The notes under the pieces are model-generated. The model saw nothing but the letters and a program-made list of their open reading frames with translations. It made no database searches and was not told the DNA's origin. From assembly GCF_000297395.2 (NCBI RefSeq), contig NZ_HF570108.1, forward strand, positions 1,148,276 through 1,212,275: a DNA stretch of 64,000 bases, in the 5' to 3' direction. The DNA is from Micromonospora lupini str. Lupac 08. GTDB taxonomy: Bacteria > Actinomycetota > Actinomycetes > Mycobacteriales > Micromonosporaceae. Shown piece after piece: positions 57,434 to 64,000 of the stretch (the stretch's first letter is position 1; each line of letters begins with the position of its first letter). Position numbers and translations under genes: made by a program.

Positions 57434-58531
57434 ATGCCCGCCCGAGCTGTCAGGATCTCCGCCGTCGATCTCTTCTGCGGCGTCGGAGGGCTCTCGCACG
57501 GGCTGCAGGATGCAGGCATCCACGTAGCTGCCGGCGTGGACCTCGACCGTACGTGTGACTATCCGTACCGACGGAACGTTGGGGCGCCATTCCATAGGCG
57601 AGACGTCCGTGACCTCACCGTCGAGGAACTGTCGGCCATGTGGCCCGCCGGCGCCGTCCGCGTCCTCGCTGGGTGCGCTCCGTGTCAACCATTTTCCTCT
57701 TACCGCCGCGGCGTCGACACGTCGAAGGAAGCCCAGTGGCCACTCGTAGATGAGGTTCGCAGGCTGGTCCAAGGCACGATGCCAGAAATCGTCACCATGG
57801 AGAACGTCCCTCGGATCGGCGGCACGCGGATCTTCAGGGACTTCGTCGAGCAGTTGCGCGAGTACGGATACCAGGTGGACTTCGGGTCCTGCTATTGCCC
57901 GGCCTACGGCGTGCCTCAGCACCGCCGACGTCTGGTCCTGGTCGCCTCGTTGCTTGGTGACATCGCCGTGCCCAAGGGTTCCATCACTCCCGCCGAATAC
58001 ACCACCGTCCGCCAGGCGATCGGCAGCCTGCCGCCGATCGGAAACGGCGAAACCCACTCCGGGGACCCCCTTCACAAGAGCCGCACTCTGACACCGCTGA
58101 ACCTCGAGCGAATCAAGCGGTCCAGCCCCGGCGGCAGTTGGGAGGAGTGGCCGGAAGAACTGCGCGCTCCTTGTCACCGCAAGGCGTCAGGTGCAACGTT
58201 CAGGAACGTGTATGCCCGCATGATGTGGGACGAGCCGTCGCCCACCATCACCACCTTGGCGTACAGCTTCGGTGCGGGACGATTCGGGCACCCCGAGCAG
58301 GACCGAGCGATGACACTCAGGGAGGCTGCCATCTTGCAGAGCTTTCCCGAGGACTATGAATTCGTCCGACCGGGTGAGCCGGCGCAGTTCGCGCCGCTTG
58401 GACGTCTCATTGGCAATGCAGTGCCGCCACTGTTGGCGAGGGCTGTAGGTGCGACGGTCGTGGAGCACGTCGCAGCGGTGAAGGGTGGCGTGCGCAAGGT
58501 TGCGCGTACTACGGCCCTGGTAGAGGGCTGA
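57434..58531 (+). CDS. DNA (cytosine-5) methyltransferase
   Basis: A 365-residue C5-methyltransferase. Motif I AVDLFCGVGGLSHG (about 10-23), motif IV PCQPFSSYRR (catalytic Cys84), motif VI MENVPRI (Glu123), motif VIII QHRRRLVLVA and motif X GNAVPPLLARAVG are all present in normal order. The small variable region between VIII and IX should set specificity. It may be class 2 DISARM-like DrmMII or the partner of the HNH nuclease. The Vsr gene in the same locus fits cytosine methylation. It starts 211 bases after the HNH gene, so it may have its own promoter; none is certain. ATG 57434 is chosen because motif I follows closely. Confidence 0.92.
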   Translation: MPARAVRISAVDLFCGVGGLSHGLQDAGIHVAAGVDLDRTCDYPYRRNVGAPFHRRDVRDLTVEELSAMWPAGAVRVLAGCAPCQPFSSYRRGVDTSKEAQWPLVDEVRRLVQGTMPEIVTMENVPRIGGTRIFRDFVEQLREYGYQVDFGSCYCPAYGVPQHRRRLVLVASLLGDIAVPKGSITPAEYTTVRQAIGSLPPIGNGETHSGDPLHKSRTLTPLNLERIKRSSPGGSWEEWPEELRAPCHRKASGATFRNVYARMMWDEPSPTITTLAYSFGAGRFGHPEQDRAMTLREAAILQSFPEDYEFVRPGEPAQFAPLGRLIGNAVPPLLARAVGATVVEHVAAVKGGVRKVARTTALVEG

Positions 58532-58747
58532 GGAGTCCCGCAACTGCCGTATCGTCATCGATCGGGACGGCGGCTGCCCCGTTTCTGCATGACGAGTCGC
58601 TGGGCTGTCTATCCGTCGCGAGCGCGAATCCAGCCTCGACGGCCCGCGCTGTCGCAACGACCGCGCACCCCAACCCTGCCGGCTGCACCGCTGGGGCCGC
58701 CGGGTCCGCCACGCAGCTCAAGGTTCCCCGAACAGCCGTTGGCGGCG

Positions 58748-58996
58748 ATGACCTCACCCCGGTGGATCATCCACCTTCCCACGACCCTCACCAGCCTCGA
58801 CAGGGCCACCACCCTGGCCGCAGCCCTACGCGACTCGCTCGGCCACGTCACCGCCCTCGACTTCGGCGAGACCACCCTCAGCGAGGAAGATCAGCAGTTC
58901 TTGCGTACCCGAATCTGGTGTGACGCCCCGCTCGACGGTGCCGGCCCGCTGCCGACGCCGCGAGGACCACGACGGCCCATGCGGGGCCACGGATGA
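58748..58996 (+). CDS. Small hypothetical protein upstream of the GIY-YIG gene
   Basis: An 82-residue frame from ATG 58748. The segment RWIIHLPTTLTSLDRATTLAAALRDSLG is followed by ALDFGETTLSEEDQQFLRTRIWCDAPLDG. I recognise no domain. It precedes the GIY-YIG gene by 25 bases, and the tail after residue 70 is Pro/Arg-rich, which may mean the true C-terminus is lost. The 58532-58747 gap shows nothing else. Confidence 0.5.
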   Translation: MTSPRWIIHLPTTLTSLDRATTLAAALRDSLGHVTALDFGETTLSEEDQQFLRTRIWCDAPLDGAGPLPTPRGPRRPMRGHG

Positions 58997-59021
58997 GGAC
59001 CCACCCCGGTAGCGTCCGGGG

Positions 59022-59419
59022 ATGCCCGACACCACGCACGAGGTCCTGCTGGCCGGCTTCGGCGCTGCTCAGCCTTACACCATGGAGGCCGCCGCCCCCC
59101 GCTCGCCCGGCGGGCACGTGGTCCTGGACCGCGGCGTGGTCGTCTACGTGGCCACACCCGAAACCTGCGGGCTCGTCTCCGGCAGCACCTGACCGGCAAC
59201 CGGGGCTCGTCGGTGCTGCACGAGCAGGTCGGCCAACTCCTCGACACCCCGGGCAGCGCGGCGTCGGCCGCCGACATCGCCGACTGGCTGGGCCGGTGCG
59301 AGGTCCGCTGGCAGGAGACCGACAACCCGGAGGGTACGAAGGAGGCCCTGGTCCTGGCCCTCAAGCCCCGCTTCAACCGGCAGGAGCCGAAGCCGCGTCA
59401 CGCGAACGGTGGTGAATAG
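59022..59419 (+). pseudogene. GIY-YIG nuclease-like protein, frameshifted
   Basis: The first frame (ATG 59022) encodes GGHVVLDRGVVVYV and then drifts to a stop at 59190-59192. If one G is restored in GTGGCCACACC near 59150, it reads VVVYVGHTRNLRARLRQHLTGNRGSSVLHEQVGQLLDTPG and continues to TGA-free sequence ending at 59419. YVGHTRNLRARLRQH is the GIY-YIG signature region with its Arg and His. The intact protein would be about 132 residues. A single-base deletion in a GGG run, or a sequencing error, explains the break. Confidence 0.75.
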
Positions 59420-59957
59420 GGGATCTCGCCCGCCGGCCGGATTCCTCTATGTTGGCCTGCGTGCCCGGCGTCCGACCTGGTGGATTGCGGGCATCGTCTA
59501 CCTGGTGATCGGCTGGACGGCCTTCGCCACTATCTGCGAGAACGGCGTGACCGGTGAGGGCGTCGTCGACGACTTCCGCCCCAACGGTGGGGTTGCGGCC
59601 GCACCGACCTCGGTGAACGTCGGCGCATACGAGTCGGACGCCACCGTCCTGAACTTGTCCGTGACCGCGTACGCCATCTGCGCCAACCCGCTGCCCGGCC
59701 TGGTGCGGGCGTCCGTGGTGGGCGCCAGCAACTCCCTCGACTTCCGCAGCGTCGTCGCCACCTGCCCGGTCGGGAAGGTGCTGACTGGCGCCGGCTACGA
59801 GCTGAACGGCGTCACCGGCGAGGGCATCGTGGACGACTTCCGCCCCAACGGTGGTCCCGCGACCGCCCCGGTGTCGGCCGCCTCGGGTGCGTACGAGGAG
59901 GACGCGTTCGCCGGCAACTGGTCCGACACGGGGTACGCCATCTGCGCGACGGCGTAA
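59409..59957 (+). CDS. Chimeric ORF: membrane-helix fragment joined to a repeated secreted domain
   Basis: A 182-residue frame from GTG 59409. Residues 15-40 (LRARRPTWWIAGIVYLVIGW) look like the first helix of an unrelated membrane protein. The rest holds two copies of one domain, each with NGVTGEGxVDDFRPNGG and ending YAICA. The second copy is complete, from CPVGKVLTGAGYEL. The first copy lacks its N-terminal third and joins the membrane fragment at TICENGVTGEG. I infer a deletion that fused two genes. No function can be assigned; it may be a surface protein or an inactive remnant. Confidence 0.5.
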   Translation: MVNRGSRPPAGFLYVGLRARRPTWWIAGIVYLVIGWTAFATICENGVTGEGVVDDFRPNGGVAAAPTSVNVGAYESDATVLNLSVTAYAICANPLPGLVRASVVGASNSLDFRSVVATCPVGKVLTGAGYELNGVTGEGIVDDFRPNGGPATAPVSAASGAYEEDAFAGNWSDTGYAICATA

Positions 59958-59971
59958 CAACAACTCATCCG

Positions 59972-60007
59972 GTGTAGCCGCCCCGCTAACGCGCGGGGCG
60001 ACTACAC
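59972..60007 (+). terminator. Strong terminator hairpin
   Basis: Fifteen-base arms (59972-59986 and 59993-60007) pair with a single mismatch around a 6-base loop, 15 bases after the stop of the chimeric ORF. Confidence 0.85.
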
Positions 60008-60454
60008 CGTTGACGGGTTAGATCAGGAGCCTCCCTGACGGTGTACGCGTCCCTCCCGGGCGACAGTGGATCGGCCCTGGTCGCGTTCAGTGCCGGCGGA
60101 GCCGGTCGCGGTACGGCGGTGCCGTTGGTCGGGCGAGTGTTCCATGGGCGAGCCCTGGCGGCCCGGAGCGCCGCTGCCCGAATGCCGCCGGCCTCGTGCC
60201 GACTCGCCGCCGCTGTCGTGTTTGTTCTGCTTGTGGCTACCCATGCATCGCGCGTACCCGGCCACTGTGCGGCTAGTCCTGAGCCCAGGTCCGGCTGTGG
60301 GCCGTCTCCCCGGCGGGCGCAATCGGACACGGTGGAGACGCGATACCGCGATATGGCGTTCTCGGGCAGCCGGACGGTTGAGGCCGGCCATAACGTGCTG
60401 GCGGCGGACATCCCCACGTAGGGCGGACTGCTCCGCGACCTGAGGGAGGTAACC
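60008..60454. other. Gap without a convincing gene
   Basis: Frames on both strands here lack codon bias or recognisable motifs. A plus-strand frame 60041-60421 is open but shows mixed, low-complexity residues. The ribosome site GAGGGAGG (60443-60450) at the end belongs to the next gene. Confidence 0.5.
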
Positions 60455-61147
60455 ATGCGCAGGCCATGGCCGGGAGAGCGGGCCCCGATCATCGTGAAGG
60501 TCGACCGGTGGCGGGCGGGGCTGCCGCCAGATGCCTGGCCCGACAACTTTCCATCGAGCGGCGAGGTCTGGCGGCGTGACGTCTTCGCCGTTGCCGATGC
60601 GTACCGAGCGGGCAACGCCAGCGCGCGGCAACTGCTGACCGCGGTGCTGGTCTGGGGCTACGGCCCCATCGGGTACGGGCCGTGGCGGGCCGCCAGGTCG
60701 CTCGGTGCCGATCCGGACGGCAAACGCCTGGCGTACGCGCTCGAGGAGGTGTCCGCGTCAGCGCCCGACGAGGACGGGCTCCGCACGGCTTACCGCCGCT
60801 TCCGCGACCCCAACCACGCTCGCCTGCCGTGGTTGGGGCCGGGGCTGTTCACGAAGGTCCTCTACTTCGTCGGCTACCGGCGAGGGGTTGGCGGTGTGCA
60901 GCCGCTGATCCTCGACCGCGTCGTGGCCAGCCGTCTCCCTGCGGAGGCCGGTGTCGGCCGCCCGAACGGCTGGTCAGCCGAGGAGTGGCTGGCCTATCTG
61001 CGCTGGGCGGCCGAGCAGGCCCACCGCCGCGGTGTGGAAGCGGACGCGGTGGAGATGGCGCTACGCCGTGGCGCGGAGGCGGGCGTCGAGGGCGTCGAGG
61101 TCGGGGACGAACCAGATGTGCCCGGCCTGGTTCGACTCGTGCACTAG
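60455..61147 (+). CDS. 8-oxoguanine DNA glycosylase OGG-fold-like protein
   Basis: A 230-residue protein from ATG 60455 with a strong GGGAGG site. LLTAVLVWGYGPIGYGPWRAARSL and LPWLGPGLFTKVLYFVGY recall the helical HhH glycosylase fold in a divergent family annotated as OGG-fold proteins; LILDRVVA follows. The catalytic Lys of true OGG could be the one in LFTKVLYF, but I cannot confirm this. Function in base excision is uncertain. Its 3' end overlaps the convergent DUF4180 gene by 87 bases. Confidence 0.6.
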   Translation: MRRPWPGERAPIIVKVDRWRAGLPPDAWPDNFPSSGEVWRRDVFAVADAYRAGNASARQLLTAVLVWGYGPIGYGPWRAARSLGADPDGKRLAYALEEVSASAPDEDGLRTAYRRFRDPNHARLPWLGPGLFTKVLYFVGYRRGVGGVQPLILDRVVASRLPAEAGVGRPNGWSAEEWLAYLRWAAEQAHRRGVEADAVEMALRRGAEAGVEGVEVGDEPDVPGLVRLVH

Positions 61148-61429
61148 GGCCCGTAGCGCCGAGCTGCCGTCCAGGTGCGCCGAGATGTCACCGACGACGG
61201 CCAGGCGCAGCCGGTAGTTGACGAACTTCTGCATCACGTCGCCGGCGAAGCGGGTGCCCAACGAGAAGAAGCGTTCGTCGAGTCGGTTGGCCGGCACTGC
61301 GACCACCTGCGCGCCGGCGAAGGCCGCGCCGATCAGGTCCAGCGCGTCCTGTTCGGTGGCGACGGTCGGGCCGGCCGGGTCGCAGACCAGCACCGGCACT
61401 CCGGCGCGTTCCTGGATCTCGTCAGGCAT
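61061..61429 (-). CDS. DUF4180 domain protein
   Basis: A 122-residue protein from ATG 61429. RFFSLGTRFAGDVMQKFVNYRLRLAVVGDIS and ALVHESNQAGHIWFVPDLDAL are typical of DUF4180. Function unknown. It overlaps the upstream helix-turn-helix gene by 8 bases and is clearly co-transcribed; such pairs are common in actinobacteria. Confidence 0.85.
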   Translation of the reverse strand: MPDEIQERAGVPVLVCDPAGPTVATEQDALDLIGAAFAGAQVVAVPANRLDERFFSLGTRFAGDVMQKFVNYRLRLAVVGDISAHLDGSSALRALVHESNQAGHIWFVPDLDALDARLRATA

Positions 61430-61871
61430 CGTGGACCTTCCGGTGGAGTAGGCCGTTGTCGGCATTGAGGACGGCGTCGAGCAGGTGCAGCACCTCGGCG
61501 GTGCCGGCGGGATCACCGAGGATGATGATCTTCAGGCGGCGACGGTCATCGTCGTGCACGGTCTGCACCCGCAGCGGCCGGGCCGGGTCGTGCCCGGTGT
61601 TGACGCTGGCCAGCACGAGCGTGCCGAGTCGGTCGGCGGCGGCCCGGTCGACGCCGTCGATCTGCACGATGCTCGACACCTCGGCCTGCCCGGCCACGGT
61701 GGTGGTGGGCGGCCGTCCGGTGAGCGCGTCGAGATCGCTGGCGGCGATCCGGTACTGCTTGCCGATCCGCACGGCGCGCAGCCGGCCAGAGCGGATGTAG
61801 CCGCGCACCGTCCGCACGTGCAGGCCGAGTCGGTCGGCGACCTGTTCAACTGAATACATTTCTTCCGTCAT
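61422..61871 (-). CDS. Helix-turn-helix (excisionase/MerR-like) regulator
   Basis: A 149-residue protein. Residues 1-55 form a winged helix of the excisionase type: YSVEQVADRLGLHVRTVRGYIRSGRLRAVRIGKQYRIAASDLDAL. The C-terminal half (VSSIVQIDGVDRAAADRLGTLVL to LLDAVLNADNGLLHRKV) is probably a dimer or ligand domain. A perfect palindrome lies 2 bases before the start codon, so autorepression is likely. DUF4180 is the second gene of the unit. Confidence 0.85.
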   Translation of the reverse strand: MTEEMYSVEQVADRLGLHVRTVRGYIRSGRLRAVRIGKQYRIAASDLDALTGRPPTTTVAGQAEVSSIVQIDGVDRAAADRLGTLVLASVNTGHDPARPLRVQTVHDDDRRRLKIIILGDPAGTAEVLHLLDAVLNADNGLLHRKVHDA

Positions 61872-61873
61872 CG

Positions 61874-61898
61874 TTCCCTATCCTAACCTCATAGGGAA
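61874..61898. promoter_or_regulatory. Palindromic operator candidate TTCCCTAT-N9-ATAGGGAA
   Basis: Perfect 8-base arms at 61874-61881 and 61891-61898 with a 9-base spacer give 17-bp centre-to-centre spacing, suited to a dimeric helix-turn-helix protein. It lies directly upstream of the ATG at 61871 and would also cover the promoter. Confidence 0.6.
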
Positions 61899-62057
61899 GT
61901 TTGAGGAGGCATGGGATCGATTCGTTGCCGACATCAGCTCGACAGGCTCCGGCTGGCAGGTGGTGCGTGGCCACAGCAGTTGCCAGGGAGCCGGGGTGCC
62001 CGCGGCGTTCGAATCTCGACGCTCAACGTCGGTGGGGTCCAGTACCGTCTGGGAACC

Positions 62058-64000
62058 ATGGACGCGCGGGTCGGCGACGCCATCATCGGGCGGGATCACC
62101 CCGCGGGTCTGCTGCGCGCCGAGCTGGATCGGGCCGCCACCAGCCACGGCGGTCTCGTCCTGGTCACCGGTGAGCCGGGCATCGGCAAGACCACCCTCGT
62201 CACCACCGTGGCGCGGGAGGCCCGCAGGCGCGGGGCGCTCGTGCTCGGCGCGGCCTGCTGGGATTCCGACAGCGCCCCCGGCTACTGGCCGTGGGTGCAG
62301 GTGCTGCGCGTCCTGCGGCGCTCCGCCGACGACTGGGCGCTCGCCCGGCCGGACGCCGAGCCCGCCCTCGCCGCCCTGCTCGGCGAGACCAGCACCGCCG
62401 ACGTCCCCAACCTCGCCGCCGCCTGGCCCGCCCCCAACGACGGTCGGGACGACGGCCGGGACGTCGCCGATCAGGAGGCGTTCGCCCTGTACGACGCGGT
62501 GACCGCCGCGCTTGTCGCGGTCTCCCAGCACCGGCCGGTGGTGGTCGTCCTCGACGACCTGCACTGGGCCGACCCGGCCTCGCTGCGGCTGCTGGCGTTC
62601 GCCGCCCAGCACACCTGGTTCGAGCGGCTGTTGCTGATCGGCACGTACCGCGACGCGGAGGTCGAGGCGGGCGAGCACCCGTTGCGCCCGCTGCTGATGC
62701 CGCTCGTCGCCAAGGCCACCACGATCACCCTCACCGGCCTCGCCCGCGACGAGGTGGCCGCGTTGATGGCGCGTACCGCCGGGCGGGAGCCCGACGCCGA
62801 CCTGGCCGACGAGGTGCACAGGCGTACCGGCGGCAACCCCTTCTTCGTCGAACAGACCGCCCGGCTGTGGCACGCCGACGGCACGACCGGCACCATCCCA
62901 CCCGGCGTACGCGAGGCGGTGCGCCGACGGCTCGACCAGTTGCCCGCGGCGGTGGTCGAGGCGCTCACCGTCGCCGCCGTGCTGGGCCGCGAGTTCCACC
63001 GGGAAGTCCTATCGGCCAGCGTGGCGGCCCCGGCGGCGCAGCTCGACCGCCTGCTCGACCAGGCGGTGACCGCCCGGCTGGTGGTCGCCCGAAGCGGCGG
63101 CCGGTTCGCCTTCGCCCACGACCTGGTCCGGGAGACCCTCTACGACGGGCTCACCGCCGACGACAGGCACGCCCGGCACGCCGCGGTGGTCCGTGCGGTG
63201 GACCCGCCGACGGCGCTGACCGACCGGCTGATCCCGGCCGACCTGGCCCGCCACGCCTACCTGGCCGGCCCGGCGCTCGACCGGGCCCGGGTCGTCGAGC
63301 TGCTGGTCGCCGCCGGGCGGGACGCGTTCGCCAGGCTCGCCGCCGACGAGGCGGCTGTGCACTTCCGCCGGGCGTTGGAGGTCGTCGAGGACCGGGCGCA
63401 GCGGGTCCGGCTGCTCGTCGACTTCGGTGAGGTGCAATATCACCACGCCGGTCGGGACGAGGCCGTACGCCTGCTCGCCGAGGCCGCGACGCTGGCCCGC
63501 ACGCTCGACGACCCGGTGCTGCTGGCCCGCGTCGCCCTCACCGTGCACCGCTCCCGCCAGGTGGACACCATCCACTCGGTCGACACCGCGGACCTGGTAC
63601 GCGAGGCGTACCAGCGGTTGATCGGCGAGCCGGCCGCCACCGCGTCGGTGGGCACACTGGTGGCGGATCTGATCACCGCGACGGAGACCATCGCCCGTTC
63701 CGGCCGCGACGACGAGGCGCTCACCTTCAGCCTGTGGGCCCGCCACGACACCACCTGGGGTCTGGGCACCGCGGCGGCGAGAGCCGCGCTCACCGCCGAG
63801 ATCCGGGACGTGGCCCGCCGCTCGGGCGACCGGGAGACCGAGCTGTGGGCCACCTCGCTGCGCTGGGTGGCGCTGCTGGAACTGGGCGACCCGCGCTTCG
63901 TCGAGGAGTTCACCGCCTTCGTCACCGCGGGCCAGCAGGATGACCTGGCCCGCCCTCGGATGGCGGCAGCCGTGGACGGCGGGATCATCGCGGCGTTCCG
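62058..64000 (+). CDS. Large AAA-type ATPase regulator, N-terminal part (LuxR/LAL-like), runs off the right edge
   Basis: About 647 residues are visible from ATG 62058. An AAA ATPase domain of the AAA_16 type begins IGRDHPAGLLRAELDRA, with Walker A VTGEPGIGKTTLV, Walker B VVVVLDDLHWADPASLRLL and the GNPFFVEQTARLW sensor region. Helical TPR-like repeats follow (AAGRDAFARLAADEAAVHFRRAL). Proteins of this build usually end in a LuxR-type DNA-binding domain or act as a regulator with guanylate cyclase-like partners; the C-terminus lies outside the window, so the class is not settled. Confidence 0.8.
   Translation, partial: MDARVGDAIIGRDHPAGLLRAELDRAATSHGGLVLVTGEPGIGKTTLVTTVAREARRRGALVLGAACWDSDSAPGYWPWVQVLRVLRRSADDWALARPDAEPALAALLGETSTADVPNLAAAWPAPNDGRDDGRDVADQEAFALYDAVTAALVAVSQHRPVVVVLDDLHWADPASLRLLAFAAQHTWFERLLLIGTYRDAEVEAGEHPLRPLLMPLVAKATTITLTGLARDEVAALMARTAGREPDADLADEVHRRTGGNPFFVEQTARLWHADGTTGTIPPGVREAVRRRLDQLPAAVVEALTVAAVLGREFHREVLSASVAAPAAQLDRLLDQAVTARLVVARSGGRFAFAHDLVRETLYDGLTADDRHARHAAVVRAVDPPTALTDRLIPADLARHAYLAGPALDRARVVELLVAAGRDAFARLAADEAAVHFRRALEVVEDRAQRVRLLVDFGEVQYHHAGRDEAVRLLAEAATLARTLDDPVLLARVALTVHRSRQVDTIHSVDTADLVREAYQRLIGEPAATASVGTLVADLITATETIARSGRDDEALTFSLWARHDTTWGLGTAAARAALTAEIRDVARRSGDRETELWATSLRWVALLELGDPRFVEEFTAFVTAGQQDDLARPRMAAAVDGGIIAAF

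Noticed and set aside
60041..60421. Plus-strand frame of about 126 residues
   Set aside because: Mixed codon use, no motif and no ribosome site; competing frames on the other strand are equally open.

Overview
The window is high-GC DNA with actinobacterial traits: many GTG starts, purine-rich ribosome binding sites, ATGA/GTGA gene overlaps and long Ala/Pro-rich linkers. The gene families (ECF42 sigma factor with a DGPF/YCII partner, paired DUF4180 and helix-turn-helix genes, a CBM2-bearing polyesterase) fit a filamentous actinomycete, most likely Micromonospora or a relative. The genus is inferred from gene content only.

Layout. 1-10.5 kb is ordinary chromosome: a gluconate permease/gluconokinase pair on the minus strand, two paralogous one-helix membrane proteins (2.9-4.0 and 8.7-9.9 kb) flanking a WapI-like protein, an ECF42 sigma/DUF998/YCII module and an epoxide hydrolase with its own promoter and a possible leader peptide, then a VOC protein. 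10.6-28 kb is accessory DNA: a NACHT NTPase with an HEPN-like N-terminus, an IS701-type element inserted exactly at its stop codon, an acetyl-esterase/cutinase-like pair with carbohydrate-binding modules, a frameshifted XRE regulator with two enzymes, a globin/reductase cluster, an IS5-type element, an MMPL remnant, a GmrSD-type restriction protein and two remnants of DUF3427 helicases. The many broken genes mark a recombination-prone region.

28.1-58.5 kb is a roughly 30-kb defence locus, almost all on the plus strand and tightly packed. It encodes a 2165-residue fusion of SF1 helicase, PD-(D/E)XK-like nuclease and a complete sigma-70-type factor; DrmA and DrmB; a convergent Vsr endonuclease; DrmD and the DrmMI methylase; a Druantia DruE-like helicase with DUF1998 and a C-terminal nuclease-like region; a UvrD-type helicase with a RelE-like N-terminus; an HNH endonuclease; and a cytosine-5 methyltransferase. 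Four of the junctions are stop/start overlaps. I read this as a rearranged class 1 DISARM core without DrmC, extended by Druantia-like and restriction-like parts. The sigma-factor fusion at its head is the most unusual feature of the window.

58.7-64 kb returns to housekeeping-like genes: a frameshifted GIY-YIG protein, a chimeric repeat protein ending at a strong terminator, an OGG-fold protein, a DUF4180/helix-turn-helix pair with a palindromic operator candidate, and the start of a large ATPase regulator that runs off the window.
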